Shown one piece after another: positions 1 to 12,351 of a stretch of 64,000 nucleotides of DNA (the first letter of the stretch is position 1; the number at the start of each line of letters is the position of its first letter). Both the position numbers and the translations under genes were made by a program. This stretch comes from Stenocarpella maydis (lineage: Eukaryota > Ascomycota > Sordariomycetes > Diaporthales > Diaporthaceae). The stretch is taken from contig NQMI01000017.1 of assembly GCA_002270565.1 (NCBI GenBank), positions 320,150 to 384,149 on the forward strand, given 5' to 3'. Under the pieces are notes generated by a model, which worked only from the letters and a program-made list of their open reading frames with translations, searched no databases and was not told the origin of the DNA.

Positions 1-765
1 TACCTTACCTGCCCTGCCCTGCCCTGCCCTGCCCTGCCCTGCCCTGCAATCCATCCACTCATTGACACCAGACCGGGACCTGGCACTGGGAACCGTAAAC
101 CACAGACCGCAACCGCAACCGCAACCGCAATTGGAGTCTGGACTTGGGACTGGAAACTGGGACTGCGCGGCTCTAGCCTCTGTTTCGCACCACCTTTTTT
201 TCTGTCCGTCTTCGACTCGCCCAAAGAGCCGTCCGACAGGTAACCTTATCCACGCCAGTCTGTCTCTCCTCAAACTCGACTGCCTCCTTGGTGCTGTCCT
301 CGTCCTCCGCCCTGTACCACCTGCGTGAGAACCTCCTTTCTCTCCCCTCATATCACATCTACTCCCTCTCATCCTCCACCCCAAGGTTGGCCTCAACTCC
401 TCCCTCCTTCCTCCCCCTCCTCCTCCTCCTCCTCGCCTCCTCACCACCCTCCATCACCACCACCACCCAGCACCTCGGCGAAAGCGCCCACTGCCCCGGC
501 TCCACAGAGCATGCGGGTTTCCTCGTGGCCGCTGTCGCTGTCGTTGCCGCTGCTTCTGTTCCTCACCTCTCCCGACCGGAACCAACCCATCTATCTGCTT
601 CCCACTTGCTCGTCCTCTCGTTAACACCAGGACCATTCAGAAAAACCGCCCATGAAGTCGCCAGCCACAACCTAACCACTCAACGCCCTTTATCCTGGAT
701 TCTTTTCGCTCCTTAGTAACCCCGATTCGATCCGACCCTGAATCCTCGGCATCTCAAGTCTTCCC
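1..765. promoter_or_regulatory. Upstream region and likely 5' leader of the histidine kinase gene
   Basis: The window opens with about seven tandem copies of a 5-base GCCCT unit (11-46). From about 300 to 620 the + strand is strongly C/T rich with many CCT and TCC runs, typical of a fungal core promoter and 5' leader. Short ORFs here (for example 288-716) are low-complexity Ser/Pro/Leu strings with no family resemblance, so I do not call them genes, though some could act as upstream ORFs. Confidence 0.4.
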
Positions 766-3700
766 ATGGCCGACAACTCGGCCCTGGCGGCCGCCGCCGC
801 CATCGTGAAGAGCCTGGCCTCAGACTCTCACGCCCCTTCTTCCGCAAACCGGGGTGCAGGGAAGCTTATCGAGCTCCCAGGTGCAGACACATTCGAGAAG
901 CACCAGCTGGAGCGGGAGCTCGCCGCCCTCGTGTCACGGGTCCAACAACTCGAGACGAGAGCTAACTCGACCGGTATCGCCAACTTCCCCGACACGCCTA
1001 ATGAAACCGCTGATTCGGTGTTTGGTGACGATGCAGCATCGTCACCCTCAGGAATTGGCCGTGACGCTTCCAAGTCGAGGCCCGGAAGCATAGGGCGCAA
1101 CGGAAACGCCTTTATCGAGAAGGCTGTCCCCCTGACGGACGAGGCGCTCGAGGGCCTGCGAGAGCACGTTGACGACCAGTCAAAGCTCCTGGACAGCCAG
1201 CGACAAGAGCTCGCCGGCGTCAAGGCCCAGCTCATACAACAGGAACAGCTGCAGGAGAGGGCCCTCGCCATAATAGAGCAGGAACGCGTCGCGACCCTCG
1301 AGCGAGAGCTATGGAAACACCAGAAGGCCAACGAGGCCTTCCAAAAAGCCCTTCGTGAGATTGGCGACATCCTGACCGCTGTGGCCCGTGGTGACCTTTC
1401 CAAGAGGGTGCGCCTCAACACTGTAGAAATGGACCCTGAAATCACCACATTCAAACGGACGATAAATACCATGATGGATCAACTCGGCGATTTCTCCTCG
1501 GAAGTGTCCCGCGTGGCTCGCGAGGTCGGCACGGAAGGTATCCTTGGCGGCCAGGCTCAGATCGAAGGCGTCGCTGGTACCTGGAAAGAATTGACCGATA
1601 ACGGTATGTGCCAAACTGCACCTGCTCCTTTTGATCGCCTGCTGACTTGGTGTCCTCAGTGAACATAATGGCCCAGAATTTGACCGACCAAGGTGAGTTG
1701 GGCGCCCACGCGCGAAATACTCCAGAGACGGCCGCTGACCATGATGCAGTGCGAGAAATTGCAACTGTAACGACTAGTGTAGCTCACGGTGACCTGACCA
1801 AGAAGATTGAGAGGCCCGCCAGGGGTGAGATCTTCCAACTGCAGCAGACCATCAACACCATGGTAGACCAACTTCGAACCTTTGCTTCCGAGGTCACAAG
1901 AGTGGCCAAGGACGTCGGAACTGAAGGCAAACTGGGAGGACAAGCCGACGTGAATGGTGTCAAAGGAATGTGGAATGATTTGACTGTTAATGTCAATGCC
2001 ATGGCAGACAATCTCACGACGCAAGTACGCGACATCATCAAGGTTACAACTGCAATTGCAAAGGGGGATCTCACGCAGAAGATCGAGGCCCAATGCAAGG
2101 GAGAAATATTCGAGCTCAAGAACACGATCAACTCCATGGTAGAGCAACTACAGCAGTTCGCCCGGGAAGTCACGAAAATCGCCAAGGAGGTCGGGACCGA
2201 GGGACGCTTGGGCGGGCAGGCCACTGTGCACGACGTCGAAGGGACATGGAAAGACCTAACGCAAAACGTCAACGGCATGGCCATGAATCTTACAACACAG
2301 GTCAGAGAAATAGCAACGGTCACAACTGCAGTCGCGAGGGGTGATCTGAGCAAGCGAATCAGCGTCGAGGCCCAGGGTGAGATTTTGGATCTCAAGAACA
2401 CCATCAACACCATGGTGGATCGCCTGTCTACATTCGCGTTTGAGGTGTCCAAGGTCGCACGAGAGGTCGGGACAGACGGGACACTTGGTGGCCAGGCCCA
2501 GGTTGAGAATGTTGAGGGCAAGTGGAAAGACCTAACCGAGAATGTCAACGTCATGGCCTTGAACTTGACCACTCAGGTAAGCCAACTGTCACCTCACGCC
2601 CCTTATCAGATCCCTCCTTCAAGCTCTTTTGCTGAATCCTTTATAGGTCAGGGGAATCTCCAGTGTCACACAAGCTATTGCAAATGGAGATATGAGCCGC
2701 AAAATCGACGTCGAGGCTAGGGGCGAGATACTCATCCTAAAGGACACCATCAACGACATGGTTGACCGACTCAATAGCTTCTGTAACGAAGTGCAACGAG
2801 TGGCCAGGGATGTCGGTATTGACGGCATTCTCGGAGGCCAGGCAGACGTCGCAGGGCTCAAGGGCAGATGGAAGGAGATCACGACAGACGTCAACACAAT
2901 GGCCAATAATTTGGTAAGCCTTATGATGCCACTCTTGGCGTGTCAGGCTCTGGTCTTGTACTGACGAACTGCTCTAGACGGCCCAAGTGCGTGCCTTTGG
3001 GGACATTACTAACGCCGCCACCGACGGGAACTTCACCAAGATAGTTGAGGTCGAAGCATCCGGGGAGATGGACGAGCTGAAGAGGAAGATCAACCAGATG
3101 GTGTTCAACCTCAGGGACAGTATCCAGAGGAACACGCAGGCCCGAGAAGCTGCCGAGTTGGCCAACAAGACGAAATCCGAGTTCCTCGCAAATATGTCGC
3201 ACGAAATCCGGACGCCAATGAACGGCATTATCGGCATGACACAATTGACACTCGACACCGACCTGACACAATACCAACGGGAGATGCTGAACATAGTCAA
3301 CAGCTTGGCTAATAGCTTGCTCATCATCATCGACGATATTCTGGATCTGTCCAAGATCGAGGCCAGACGCATGGTCATCGAAGAGATCCCTTATACGTTA
3401 CGTGGCACGGTGTTCAATGCCCTCAAGACGTTAGCGGTCAAGGCAAACGAGAAGAATCTGGAATTGACGTACCAGGTTGACAGTTCAGTACCTGACCACG
3501 TTGTCGGTGATTCATTCAGGCTGAGGCAGATCATTCTCAACCTGGTCGGAAACGCCATCAAATTCACAGAGAACGGCAAAGTCAGCCTGCAGATCCAGAA
3601 GTCGAACCTAACAGTCAAGAGGGACGAGTACGCCATCGAATTCGTCGTTAGTGACACCGGTATCGGCATACCGGCAGACAAGCTCGACCTCATCTTCGAC

Positions 3701-4987
3701 ACCTTCCAGCAAGCTGACGGCTCCATGACCCGGAAATTTGGCGGTACAGGACTGGGATTGTCCATCTCGAAGAGGCTGGTCAACCTGATGGGGGGCGACA
3801 TCCGGGTGGAGAGTGAGCTAGGGCACGGCAGTGCCTTCTTCTTCACCTGCGTTGTACGATCGGCCGTTGACGACGTGTCGTATATCGCAAAGTCTCTGAA
3901 TCCCTACAAGGGACACGAAGTTCTGTTTATTGACAAGGGGAACACCGGCCACGGGTCAGGCATAGTACAGATGCTTCGAGGCCTAGGTCTCTTGCCATCC
4001 ATTGTGGATTCGGAGAAAGACCCCATCCTGGTCAAGCAGCGTGAGAAAGGCACCACGCCATACGACGTCATCATTGTGGATGACCTTGACACTGCGAGGA
4101 GGCTACGCGCCATCGACGACTTCAAATATCTGCCCATCGTTCTGCTGGCGCCTGTCGTGCATGTCAACCTGAAGTCGTGCCTTGACTTGGGCATCACCTC
4201 GTACATGACGACACCGTGCAAACTCATCGACCTCGGCAATGGGATGATCCCGGCGCTCGAGAACAGAGCCGCGCCTTCACTGGCCGACAACACGAGGTCT
4301 TTCGAGATCCTCCTGGCCGAAGACAACGCCGTCAACCAGAAGCTTGCTGTCAAGATCCTCGAAAAGTACCACCACGTCGTGACTGTCGTGGGCAATGGCG
4401 AGGAGGCGGTCCATGCTGTGCAGAAGAAGAAGTTCGACGTCATTCTCATGGACGTCCAGATGCCAGTAATGGTAAGGCTCACCCTTGGCCCAGCACAGCT
4501 TGTGAAATATCTTACTGACTCTTATGGATAGGGAGGCTTCGAGGCCACTGGTAAAATCCGCGAATATGAGCGCAGCCTGGGTTCACAACGAACTCCAATC
4601 ATAGCCCTTACGGCACACGCAATGATGGGCGACAGGGAGCGCTGTATCCAGGCACAAATGGACGAATACTTGTCTAAGCCCTTGCAACAAAATCACCTCA
4701 TCCAGACCATCCTCAAGTGTGCGACGCTTGGCGGTGCTCTGGCGGGGAACCGTGACCGGGACATATCGCGACAAGCCGACGCCAAGGCCGCGGGAGCGCG
4801 CATTCCTACCGACCTGTCTGGCAACTACCTGCGGCCGCAGAGGCCGGTCCTACAATCACACGGCTCAGACATCGTCAAAGGCCGGATGGACAGCCCTGCT
4901 TTGGTGTCAGCTGACCAGGAGGACCCATTGGCAAGGGCACGTAACAGCCTCTCCGCTCCTCCCGCCGGGCAAAAGCGCAAGCGTTAG
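766..4987 (+). CDS. Group III hybrid histidine kinase with six HAMP repeats (Os-1/Nik1 type)
   Basis: Cytosolic osmosensing hybrid kinase that feeds the HOG MAP-kinase phosphorelay; the family is the known target of phenylpyrrole and dicarboximide fungicides. The model joins 766-1603, 1660-1692, 1750-2576, 2647-2913, 2978-4471 and 4532-4987, giving 1304 residues, close to the usual length of about 1300. Six HAMP-type repeats of about 92 residues start near residue 196, each with a GD(L/M/N)xxK core and most followed by EVGTEGxLGGQA. Then come the HisKA domain with SHEIRTP (His about 730), the ATPase motifs [16 protein letters not shown] and [10 protein letters not shown], and a receiver domain with phospho-acceptor Asp about 1147 in [10 protein letters not shown] and the LSKP lysine. 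The second exon is only 33 bases. All key residues are present, so the protein should be functional. The start is the first ATG in frame and matches the family N-terminus. Confidence 0.96.
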
Positions 4988-7326
4988 CTAACTTTACTTT
5001 TTTTGGCCTGGTACAGCTCATCTTCCGAGCCAACAGCCAGTAGAAGCACTTGTTCGTTATACCTTGACCACACTCCGTCCTGTACACCAGAAAGAGGAGG
5101 GGGGGTTTTGGTTGGAGAGCGCAAGAGAGCGAGAGCACCAGAGGAGAGTGGGAACAAACCCAGATTTGCCGGAATTTTCGTCCATCAGATCAGATGCAGC
5201 AAAGCAAAACACATCATTTCTTTTGCGAGCAGCAAGCAGCAGGGCCAGGTCGCGCTACGGCTATGATACCACGGGGGCTCAATCACGAGTTCAAGTTTCT
5301 TCACGTAACATGTCAGTTTTATAACGGGGTTTATTGTTAGGCAAAGGGGTTGCAAGGCATTTGGCGGCGTTATTTGAATATTTCATGGGTACAACATTTT
5401 AACATGCTTTTTCCCCCTTTGGATATGCGTTGGGACAGCGCCTCTCGCGAGTGAGCGTTTTCTAGAACCATTGTTTTGTCCTCCGAGTCCCAAGAGGGCA
5501 GGCAAGGGGTCGTCTCCGGAGATATGAGAGAAGTGGAGCTGAGGGCATGGAGGCTGGGGCCTGAGGGTGAAGGGAGGGTGAGAGTGATGTTCGGTGAGGG
5601 TTTGTGTAAGAGGCTGCAAACATTTGTGAGACTGGCAGCGGTGGGCGGCGAGCCCACATCCCACCCATCCGTCAGGCTACCCTTGTTTCAAAGTATCTAT
5701 TAGTAGTGTTTCTAACTGGGAAGACGACATAATCCTTTCGCTGCCACTTTCTTGCCCCTGTTGTCCAAATGCGAGGTGATACCCCACGTCCCACCCACAC
5801 GAACCTGAGCGGTGGGGCCACGAGGCAGCACATGTTTATAAATTACATCTCTCCTAAAGAAGGTGTTACTGCTGTGATAGGCCGGGACAGTCCGTGTTCG
5901 GTATAATGACGGGGATGTCTCGTTCTCACCTCGCGCAATGCGCGCGCGTGTGTCTTGAACATGGTTCCTGATCGAGATGGTGCATGGGCCCTTCCCTTAT
6001 GCGCTGGCCCGGGAGTTCACAGCAGATCATCACGATCACGCGACTGGAAGAGTGGGGTTCTGTTCGAAGAACAAGAGAGAGGGGAAAAAAAAAAAAGACA
6101 AAAACAAAAGAAGCCTCCGGATCTCTGCAACCGGCGTTGCGACCCTTTCAGACTCGAGGGTGGTTCGTTTTCCGAGTTGTTCCTGACTCGGCCGCCACCC
6201 AGACTGGTTGGCGGTGCCACGTCCGAGTTTGTTTGTCTTGCTGCTCGTACCACAGATGGCGTACTGGTACGAAGACGAGAGAGTCCTTTGCGAGAAGATG
6301 ATCCGTGGTGGGATGTAATTGCTGGGCTGGGCTGGGCATAAAGTTTGGACAAGCTGCTTGACTAGCTGTCAGGAGGAAGGTTTGCGGGGTCCCCAGGGGG
6401 GTTTGGGGGGGTGGCCGAATCGTGATGCGATATAAAATAGAAAAGAGATGAGTTCGTCCTACCTGCCTGCCTGCCTTGCCATGCCTGCCAGGTGTTTGTT
6501 CTCTCGGCCCAATCTGTTCTACCCCTCATCTTCTACACCGTCCATACGACACATTTGTGTGACGGGCCGGACGGTCCGCTTGATGCAGGAAGTGCTTGTT
6601 CCACCGGTGTGTGTGGGATGAACTCTGTTCTGTGTGCGACGGCAAGCTTCCAAGCTTGATCCATGGGGATGTGACGCGCTGGTGGTGGTTGCGAGTACAT
6701 ACTACATGTACGGAGTATAGACCCGAACCCCCTGTCTTATGTGTGTGTGTGTGTACAGTACAGTAGACTATTGGGCTGCGTAGCGCGTAGCCGCACACTC
6801 CCAGAGGGACTTGTGTGTGGGGGGCCAGCTTTGATCCCTGTCCATCAGTCATCACAGGAAAGGGGAGGGAGGGGTCAACTGAGGGAGGGGTGAGGGGTGA
6901 GGGGAGGGGTCAGGATGCGCTGCAGTCGCGTCAATTGCAGCGAGTTTTGCAGGTGTGGCAGAGTATAGACGTTCCGTCCCCGCAACCGAGGAGATATTGA
7001 GAGACAGAAGGGCTGGCACTTTTGGTGTGTCCAGCTGAGGACATTCTTCTGTCCTGCACCAGGAGAGGGATTGATTCAGTTACTCGCCCTTGGTACAGTA
7101 CCCATTAGGTAGTTCTAGGCATTGCAGTTACCCGCCTCGTCCTGATCCAGGAATTAATCCTTACCCCGGGCCCCTTCTGTACGCGCGCAAACGTAGTGTA
7201 CACGTAGCACGCAATACCCTCCCGCACCCTCACCTCACCTCACCTCGCCAATTGGGCACCAGCACGCTCCCTCCTCACCTCCAGCCCTCTCCATACGCCC
7301 ACCCCCCCCCCAAGAGGCAGCCCGAC
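4988..7326. other. Intergenic region between histidine kinase and phosphomannomutase
   Basis: No gene is supported over about 2.3 kb. The region has an A run near 6087-6098, a GT microsatellite near 6741-6754, G-rich tracts near 6840-6915 and a TACGGAGTA motif at 6709-6717. ORFs such as 5955-6341 and 6526-6855 are short, overlap in several frames and carry no recognisable motif. The last part, 7080-7326, is C-rich and is probably the promoter and leader of the next gene. Confidence 0.5.
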
Positions 7327-8266
7327 ATGGCCATTAGCTACCCCCCGCTCGAGGACCGGCCCCTCAAGAACACAATCTGCCTCTTCGACGTCGATGGCAC
7401 GCTGACCCCCGCGCGGCGCGGCGTCTCGGCCGAGATGCTGAACCTGCTCGCGCGGCTGCGCCAGAAGTGCGCCGTGGGCTTCGTGGGCGGCAGCGACCTG
7501 GCCAAGCAGCAGGAGCAGCTGGGCACCCCCGACGTGGCCGTGACGACCCTCTTTGACTTTTGCTTCGCCGAGAACGGCCTGACCGCCTACAAGAACGGCG
7601 AGCAGCTGCCCTCCAACAGCTTCATCCGCTGGCTGGGCGAGGACCGCTACAAGGAGCTCGTCGCCTTCTGCCTTCACTACGTCGCCGACCTCGACATACC
7701 CGTCAAGAGGGGCACCTTTGTCGAGTTCCGCAACGGCATGATCAACGTCAGCCCAATCGGCCGCAACGCCACCGTCCAGGAGCGCAACGACTACGAGAAG
7801 TACGACAAGGAGCACCACGTGCGCGACAAGTTTGTCGAGAAGCTGCGCGAAAAGTTCGGGCACCTCGGCCTGACGTGAGTGGTCTCTCCTCTGGCCCCCG
7901 TTCTGTGCACCCTCGCGTCGACACACTCGTCCCCCCACCCCCCCAAGAGTTACACGAGAGGAGAAGCAGGCCATTTTGACTGACCAATGTTCTCTCTCCC
8001 CCACACGCAGCTTCTCCATCGGCGGCCAGATCTCCTTCGACGTCTTCCCCGCCGGCTGGGACAAGACCTACTGCCTGCAGCACCTCGAGAACGAGGCAAA
8101 GAAGACGGGCGGCATAGCCTACACCACGATCCACTTCTTCGGCGACAAGACCTTCAAGGGCGGCAACGACTACGAGATCTATGAGGACCCCAGGACGATC
8201 GGCCACTCGGTCAAGGGGCCCGAGGAGACGATGGAGGAGCTCAAGAAGCTCTTTGACCTTCAGTAG
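7327..8266 (+). CDS. SEC53: Phosphomannomutase (SEC53 / PMM)
   Basis: Cytosolic enzyme that converts mannose-6-phosphate to mannose-1-phosphate for GDP-mannose, and so feeds N-glycosylation, O-mannosylation, GPI anchors and cell-wall mannan. Exons 7327-7874 and 8011-8266 flank one 136-base intron (GTGAGT...CAG), giving 267 residues; the family is usually about 245-265. The HAD catalytic motif DVDGTLT has its two aspartates at residues 21 and 23. [11 protein letters not shown], the ENGL segment, the [12 protein letters not shown] substrate loop and a C-terminal [18 protein letters not shown] segment are all present. The reading frame is open back to 7090, but the family N-terminus fits the ATG at 7327. 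Confidence 0.96.
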
Positions 8267-8695
8267 AGGATGATTCTAGGACCACCGGGCCAGTGTGGTC
8301 TTCAAAAGAAGAGAGGTGCTGTCTAGAGGGAGTAGCCGCCCCGCAGTGTTCGTGCTGGGAAAGTTCGGCTTATTGAGATACCAAGTAGACAACCTTGCCA
8401 TTGTCTACAATGCACTTTGGGGCAATCATACCCACCGTGTTGATACCACACCCACACCATATTCTGAGTTTTGCCGTAAACAAGGCACTGCTAACGAGAC
8501 AAGAGGGATAGTAAGACGAGAGCTGCTCCGTGCCTTTAGTCTCCCGCTCAGCTTCTAATGCACATAGAGGAGCATGATTCGCAGACCTGCACCCCCATTC
8601 TATAGGCCTCTATTCCCAAAAGCTTCAAGCTTATATACAAGATTGAATCTGCTCCATTTCCTATTTCTTTCTCCCTAAACGTCTACACACATTGT
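8267..8695. other. Convergent intergenic region between SEC53 and HIS1
   Basis: This 429-base stretch lies between the stop codons of two convergent genes, so it holds both 3' untranslated regions. It becomes AT-rich toward 8630-8695. A short ORF at 8295-8558 has no family resemblance. Confidence 0.5.
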
Positions 8696-9999
8696 CTAAT
8701 CAGACCGAGAGTTGTGGATGTCCAGAACCAGGATGTCCGTGGCCCCAACCTTGGAGAGCTCGTCCATCGTGGGTGCGATCTTCTTCTTCTCGACCATGGC
8801 GCTGACGGCGACCCAGCCCTCCTCCTCGAGCTGCGTTATCGTGGGCGCCCGCTTGCCCGGGGTGATGGAGGACGCCTGGCTGAGGCGGCTGCGCGGGATA
8901 TTATACTGGCAGAGCACGTACTTCTGGGCGGTGATGACGCCGCGGATGCGCGAGGCGATCAGCTCAACCAGCTCCGGTTGTGAGGGCGCTTTTGACTTGA
9001 TTAGGATCGATGACGACTCAACCACCGTGTCTATTGGCTTAAGGCCGGCCGCCTTCATCGTCTCGCCGGATTCTGTAGTGTATTTGGTTAGCTGGGGGAG
9101 CTCCTCTGTACCGTAGTCGCTGCCAAAAAAGAAAGAAAGAAAGACGATATGGTCCAGGGCAGAGCAGGGGTAAACACCGACCAACAAGATCCACAATGCC
9201 ATCCGCGACGCCCAGGGCGCACGCCGCCTCCACGGAACCGCTCAGCTCGATGATCTTGGTCTTGAGCTTGCGCGAGGGGTCCCACGAGCCGCCGCCGGCG
9301 CCCTCGCCGTCCTGCTCGAGCTCGAGGCGGGCAAAGTACTCGTGCGCGAGGTGCACGAAGCTCGTGCCAATGTTCTTGCCGATGAGGTCCCTGCCCGTGG
9401 CATACCCGCCCTTGACGGGGACCTGGACCTGCAGCCTGCAGGCGCCGAACCCGAGGTCCATGACGGTCTCGCAGCCGCGGGGCTTGCCGTCGGCGTCGGC
9501 GGGTGTCACCTCGCCGGACGCGCGCCGCGCCCGCGCCGAGCTCCTGTACCCGGCCTCGTACTCCTGCACCTGGTCGTAGCCCGTGATGCCCAGGTCGACC
9601 TGGCCCTCGCCGATGAAGGTCGGTATGTCCGCTGCGGGGAGGAAGATGAGCGCGATCGGGAGGTTCTTGACCAGCGCGATGTCGAGACGGCTCTCACGCC
9701 GGAACTGGATGTCGGCGCCCTCGAGCAGGTTAAGCGTCGCCTGCTGCAGCCGGCCCTCTGTTTGCGCGGGGCAAAGTCGCGTTAGCCGGCCGTCTGCTTG
9801 TGGTGCGGGCCACGGGTCTCTGGGGGATGGGGAGGCCAGACGTACTCTTGGGGACGGCGAAGAGAAGCCGGCCTTCTAGGCTTCGCGAACGCGAACATTG
9901 TCAGCCGGCCTTCACAGTCTCTTCCTCCTACGCATCGGCGGGTTGCGCGACACCGGTCTTGGGGCAGGGGATGCGAGCATACTGGTTGACCAAATCCAT
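8696..9999 (-). CDS. HIS1: ATP phosphoribosyltransferase (HIS1)
   Basis: Catalyses the first step of histidine synthesis, joining ATP and phosphoribosyl pyrophosphate; normally feedback-inhibited by histidine. Reading down the minus strand, the exons are 9999-9983, 9880-9846, 9757-9182 and 9072-8696, total 334 residues. The first two coding exons are tiny (17 and 35 bases). Spliced, they give MDLVNHLEGRLLFAVPKK, then GRLQQATLNLLEGADIQFRR, the expected N-terminus. The phosphoribosyl-binding part follows, with ITGYDQVQEYEAGY, and the C-terminal ACT-like regulatory domain ends with DILVLDIHNSRSD. An insertion rich in Ala and Arg after the ITGYDQ motif, and a GC-rich block around 9290-9560, are somewhat unusual but stay in frame. 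The third intron uses a GTCGGT donor. Confidence 0.93.
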
Positions 10000-12351
10000 G
10001 GCTGGAGACGTTCCAGGTCCAGTCAATATCGAGAATGGCAGATGCGGACGTCTGGGGAATCGGTGGAGGCTGCCAGCAGTCAGTTCTGAGTTGTGAGTAT
10101 GGCAGCAGGGGACCGGGCTGGGTGGGTGGGTGTTGAGTCAAGCTTCGGGAATAGCATCCACAAGTCAATAGAGGGGCAGAAATGCAGAGGGGCAGAACTC
10201 GACTGGAGGTACCCGTTGGATTCTGGGGCCTCACGGACCAATCGGGCATACCTTGATAGGGAATCGAGTGTGCCACCAGAAAATGTCTACTTCAGACCTG
10301 GAAGAGAGATGCTGGTTCTGTAGCTGCTCCCGAATGAGTGTCACACAAGATTTCTGCCGTTATAGCAATACGGTAGATAGATTGCACGTTCCTGTACCGG
10401 AGCTTCTCAACCGCTCCCACGCAGCTTGGTTTTATGGCGGGGCAGCTGCAGATAGACGAGCAAAGTAATATGCAGCACTAGATTCCATCTGGTCAGGCGC
10501 CTACACCAGGTACCAGGTACCTAGATTGTAGGTAGGTACTCGGACATGGGTGCCGGCATATTGCTGCCCTGCACCGTCTATGTGCATAAGGTACCAACCA
10601 CCAACTACCTGCATACATACTAACCATGAGCATGGTCCATGAATGTTTATAAGGCTCATATAAGTAGGTCCTTTAATCTATAAAGTAAAACTCCTCTTAT
10701 GTTCCTAAATGATTACTAAGTTTTAGGATGATTAACTTAAAATTATAATTATTTAAAATTTATTTTCCTACAAGAATCTTTATAATTTTTTTAGTAAATT
10801 AAAATTAGTATTTCATTAACTATAATAAACTTATAAGTGATATAGCAGGGGCCCTAAAGCTCTATCCATTCCTTAGGTAAGAGCCCCAAACTGCTGACTT
10901 GATCACATTCTGTCTTTGGGACTCTAGTATGTTTATGAACAATGCTTGCGTACCTCACCACAATAACATCCTCGAGTGGCAGTGGAACCAGCTACCTGTA
11001 CGCTCTTGCTTTGGTTTTCCTGACAATGGTGACAATCCACAGAGATTTTGAGATAGGAACAAGTTTTTAATAATGGCAATTGTACCGGAAACATTTTATT
11101 GCTTGCCAAGGTGCCCGCATGTTGCTTCCCGAAAGATGTCATCTTGGTATTGGCCAGTTAGGTGTCGATACGATGGGTCATACTTCTATTGTGCCATCAG
11201 TAAGGAGAGCCTGGTACTTTCTGATATAAACAATGCAGTAGGATCCCCTTCTGTGTTCTCATGATTCTGGGTCACCAGAACAATGTTGCTCAGCCTACTA
11301 TGGGCTGCTCTCCTCCCAACAACTGTCACCAGTCCCCATTTCCTGGGCTGCCCATCATCAGAGACATCATCCGATCAACCGGTCCAACGATCGCTAACTA
11401 CCTATGAACTTCCTTCCGATAAAGAAGCGCTTGGGGCCTTATCGATTCGATACCCAAGTGGTACTTAAGAACGCGTTTGCAAGACTGCCTGGACCACAAC
11501 AAAACGATGGAAACAAGCGACTTTTGTTCCATGTGACCTCAACACTCGAGAACACATCCAACCTCAGGCACGCCGCCTCCTTTGTCGGTTGTAAACGAGG
11601 GACACTCTTTCTCCCTCTGGATCTTCCAAACCTGCCTGCTCCGTCTATTTATCTCTCAGCCTTGGAACCAATGGGTTCACATCTGTTCACTCCAGGAGTA
11701 CCAAGTTTGATCCCCAACCTGAATGCGGCGGCGAGGCTCAGCACCAAAGGTTGCCAGCAGCTACATTTATGATCCTTGAGGTTCTCCTCTTCGTCACTGA
11801 GTTTCGTCTCATCTGCTGCGGTCATCAACTTGTGACACATCTTCACAGGTCAGCACACCACTCCAGCCGTTTTCTACAACTCCGTTCCGACCGCACCCTG
11901 CATCTGGTCCCCACCTGATCACACTTCTCCCTGCATCTTCTGGTCTTCATTTGCATAATTCAGTTTCGCGTCTGGTCTACTTGAATTTTGCCTTTCATCT
12001 CCGTTGTCAAGAGTCTGTCTGGCATTGGTTCGCCTGCAACGAGCGATTTCCTCTTGGGCAGGGCATATTCCTATGTCGCTGATATATGGTGATGAAGCTA
12101 CAGACAGCTGCAGTTTGCTTCATCTTCAAATTCTCAAGGGTCTTCCGACTCACACGTGGGTACGCCTTCCTCCAGCATCCGCCATACTCCCCCTCTGACA
12201 AGGGGATTGCGTCCGTTTTGTGGCAACGCCAACGCACTTCAATCAAGGGCAAACAATCAGGATAAAATTCTGACGAAGTCGAACGGTCCGGTACGGTCCG
12301 GACAAAAGTTTTTCTGGGGAATACACATCGGATCGCGATCAAACTCTAGAC
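10000..12351. other. Intergenic region with a small AT-rich island
   Basis: About 2.35 kb without a supported gene. From about 10640 to 10850 the sequence drops to very low GC with abrupt edges and stops in all frames, like a short RIP-mutated transposon scrap. A palindrome-like TACCTAG motif cluster lies near 10508-10540. ORFs at 11283-11468 and 11404-11772 show no recognisable domain. The last 300 bases are probably the promoter of the next gene. Confidence 0.5.
10640..10850. repeat. AT-rich relic, possibly RIP-mutated
   Basis: A block of about 210 bases made almost entirely of A and T (for example the runs around 10730-10820) sits between normal-GC flanks. No coding frame survives. The composition resembles the RIP-mutated island at 53400-56940, so this may be a fragment of an old transposon, but no terminal repeats are visible. 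Confidence 0.35.

Noticed and set aside
828..2572. Long minus-strand frames (828-1472 and 1784-2572) over the histidine kinase
   Set aside because: Shadows of the HAMP repeats; the repeated pattern in their translation mirrors the kinase repeats.
7240..8064. 274-residue minus-strand frame over phosphomannomutase
   Set aside because: Antisense shadow in GC-rich coding DNA, also spanning the intron.
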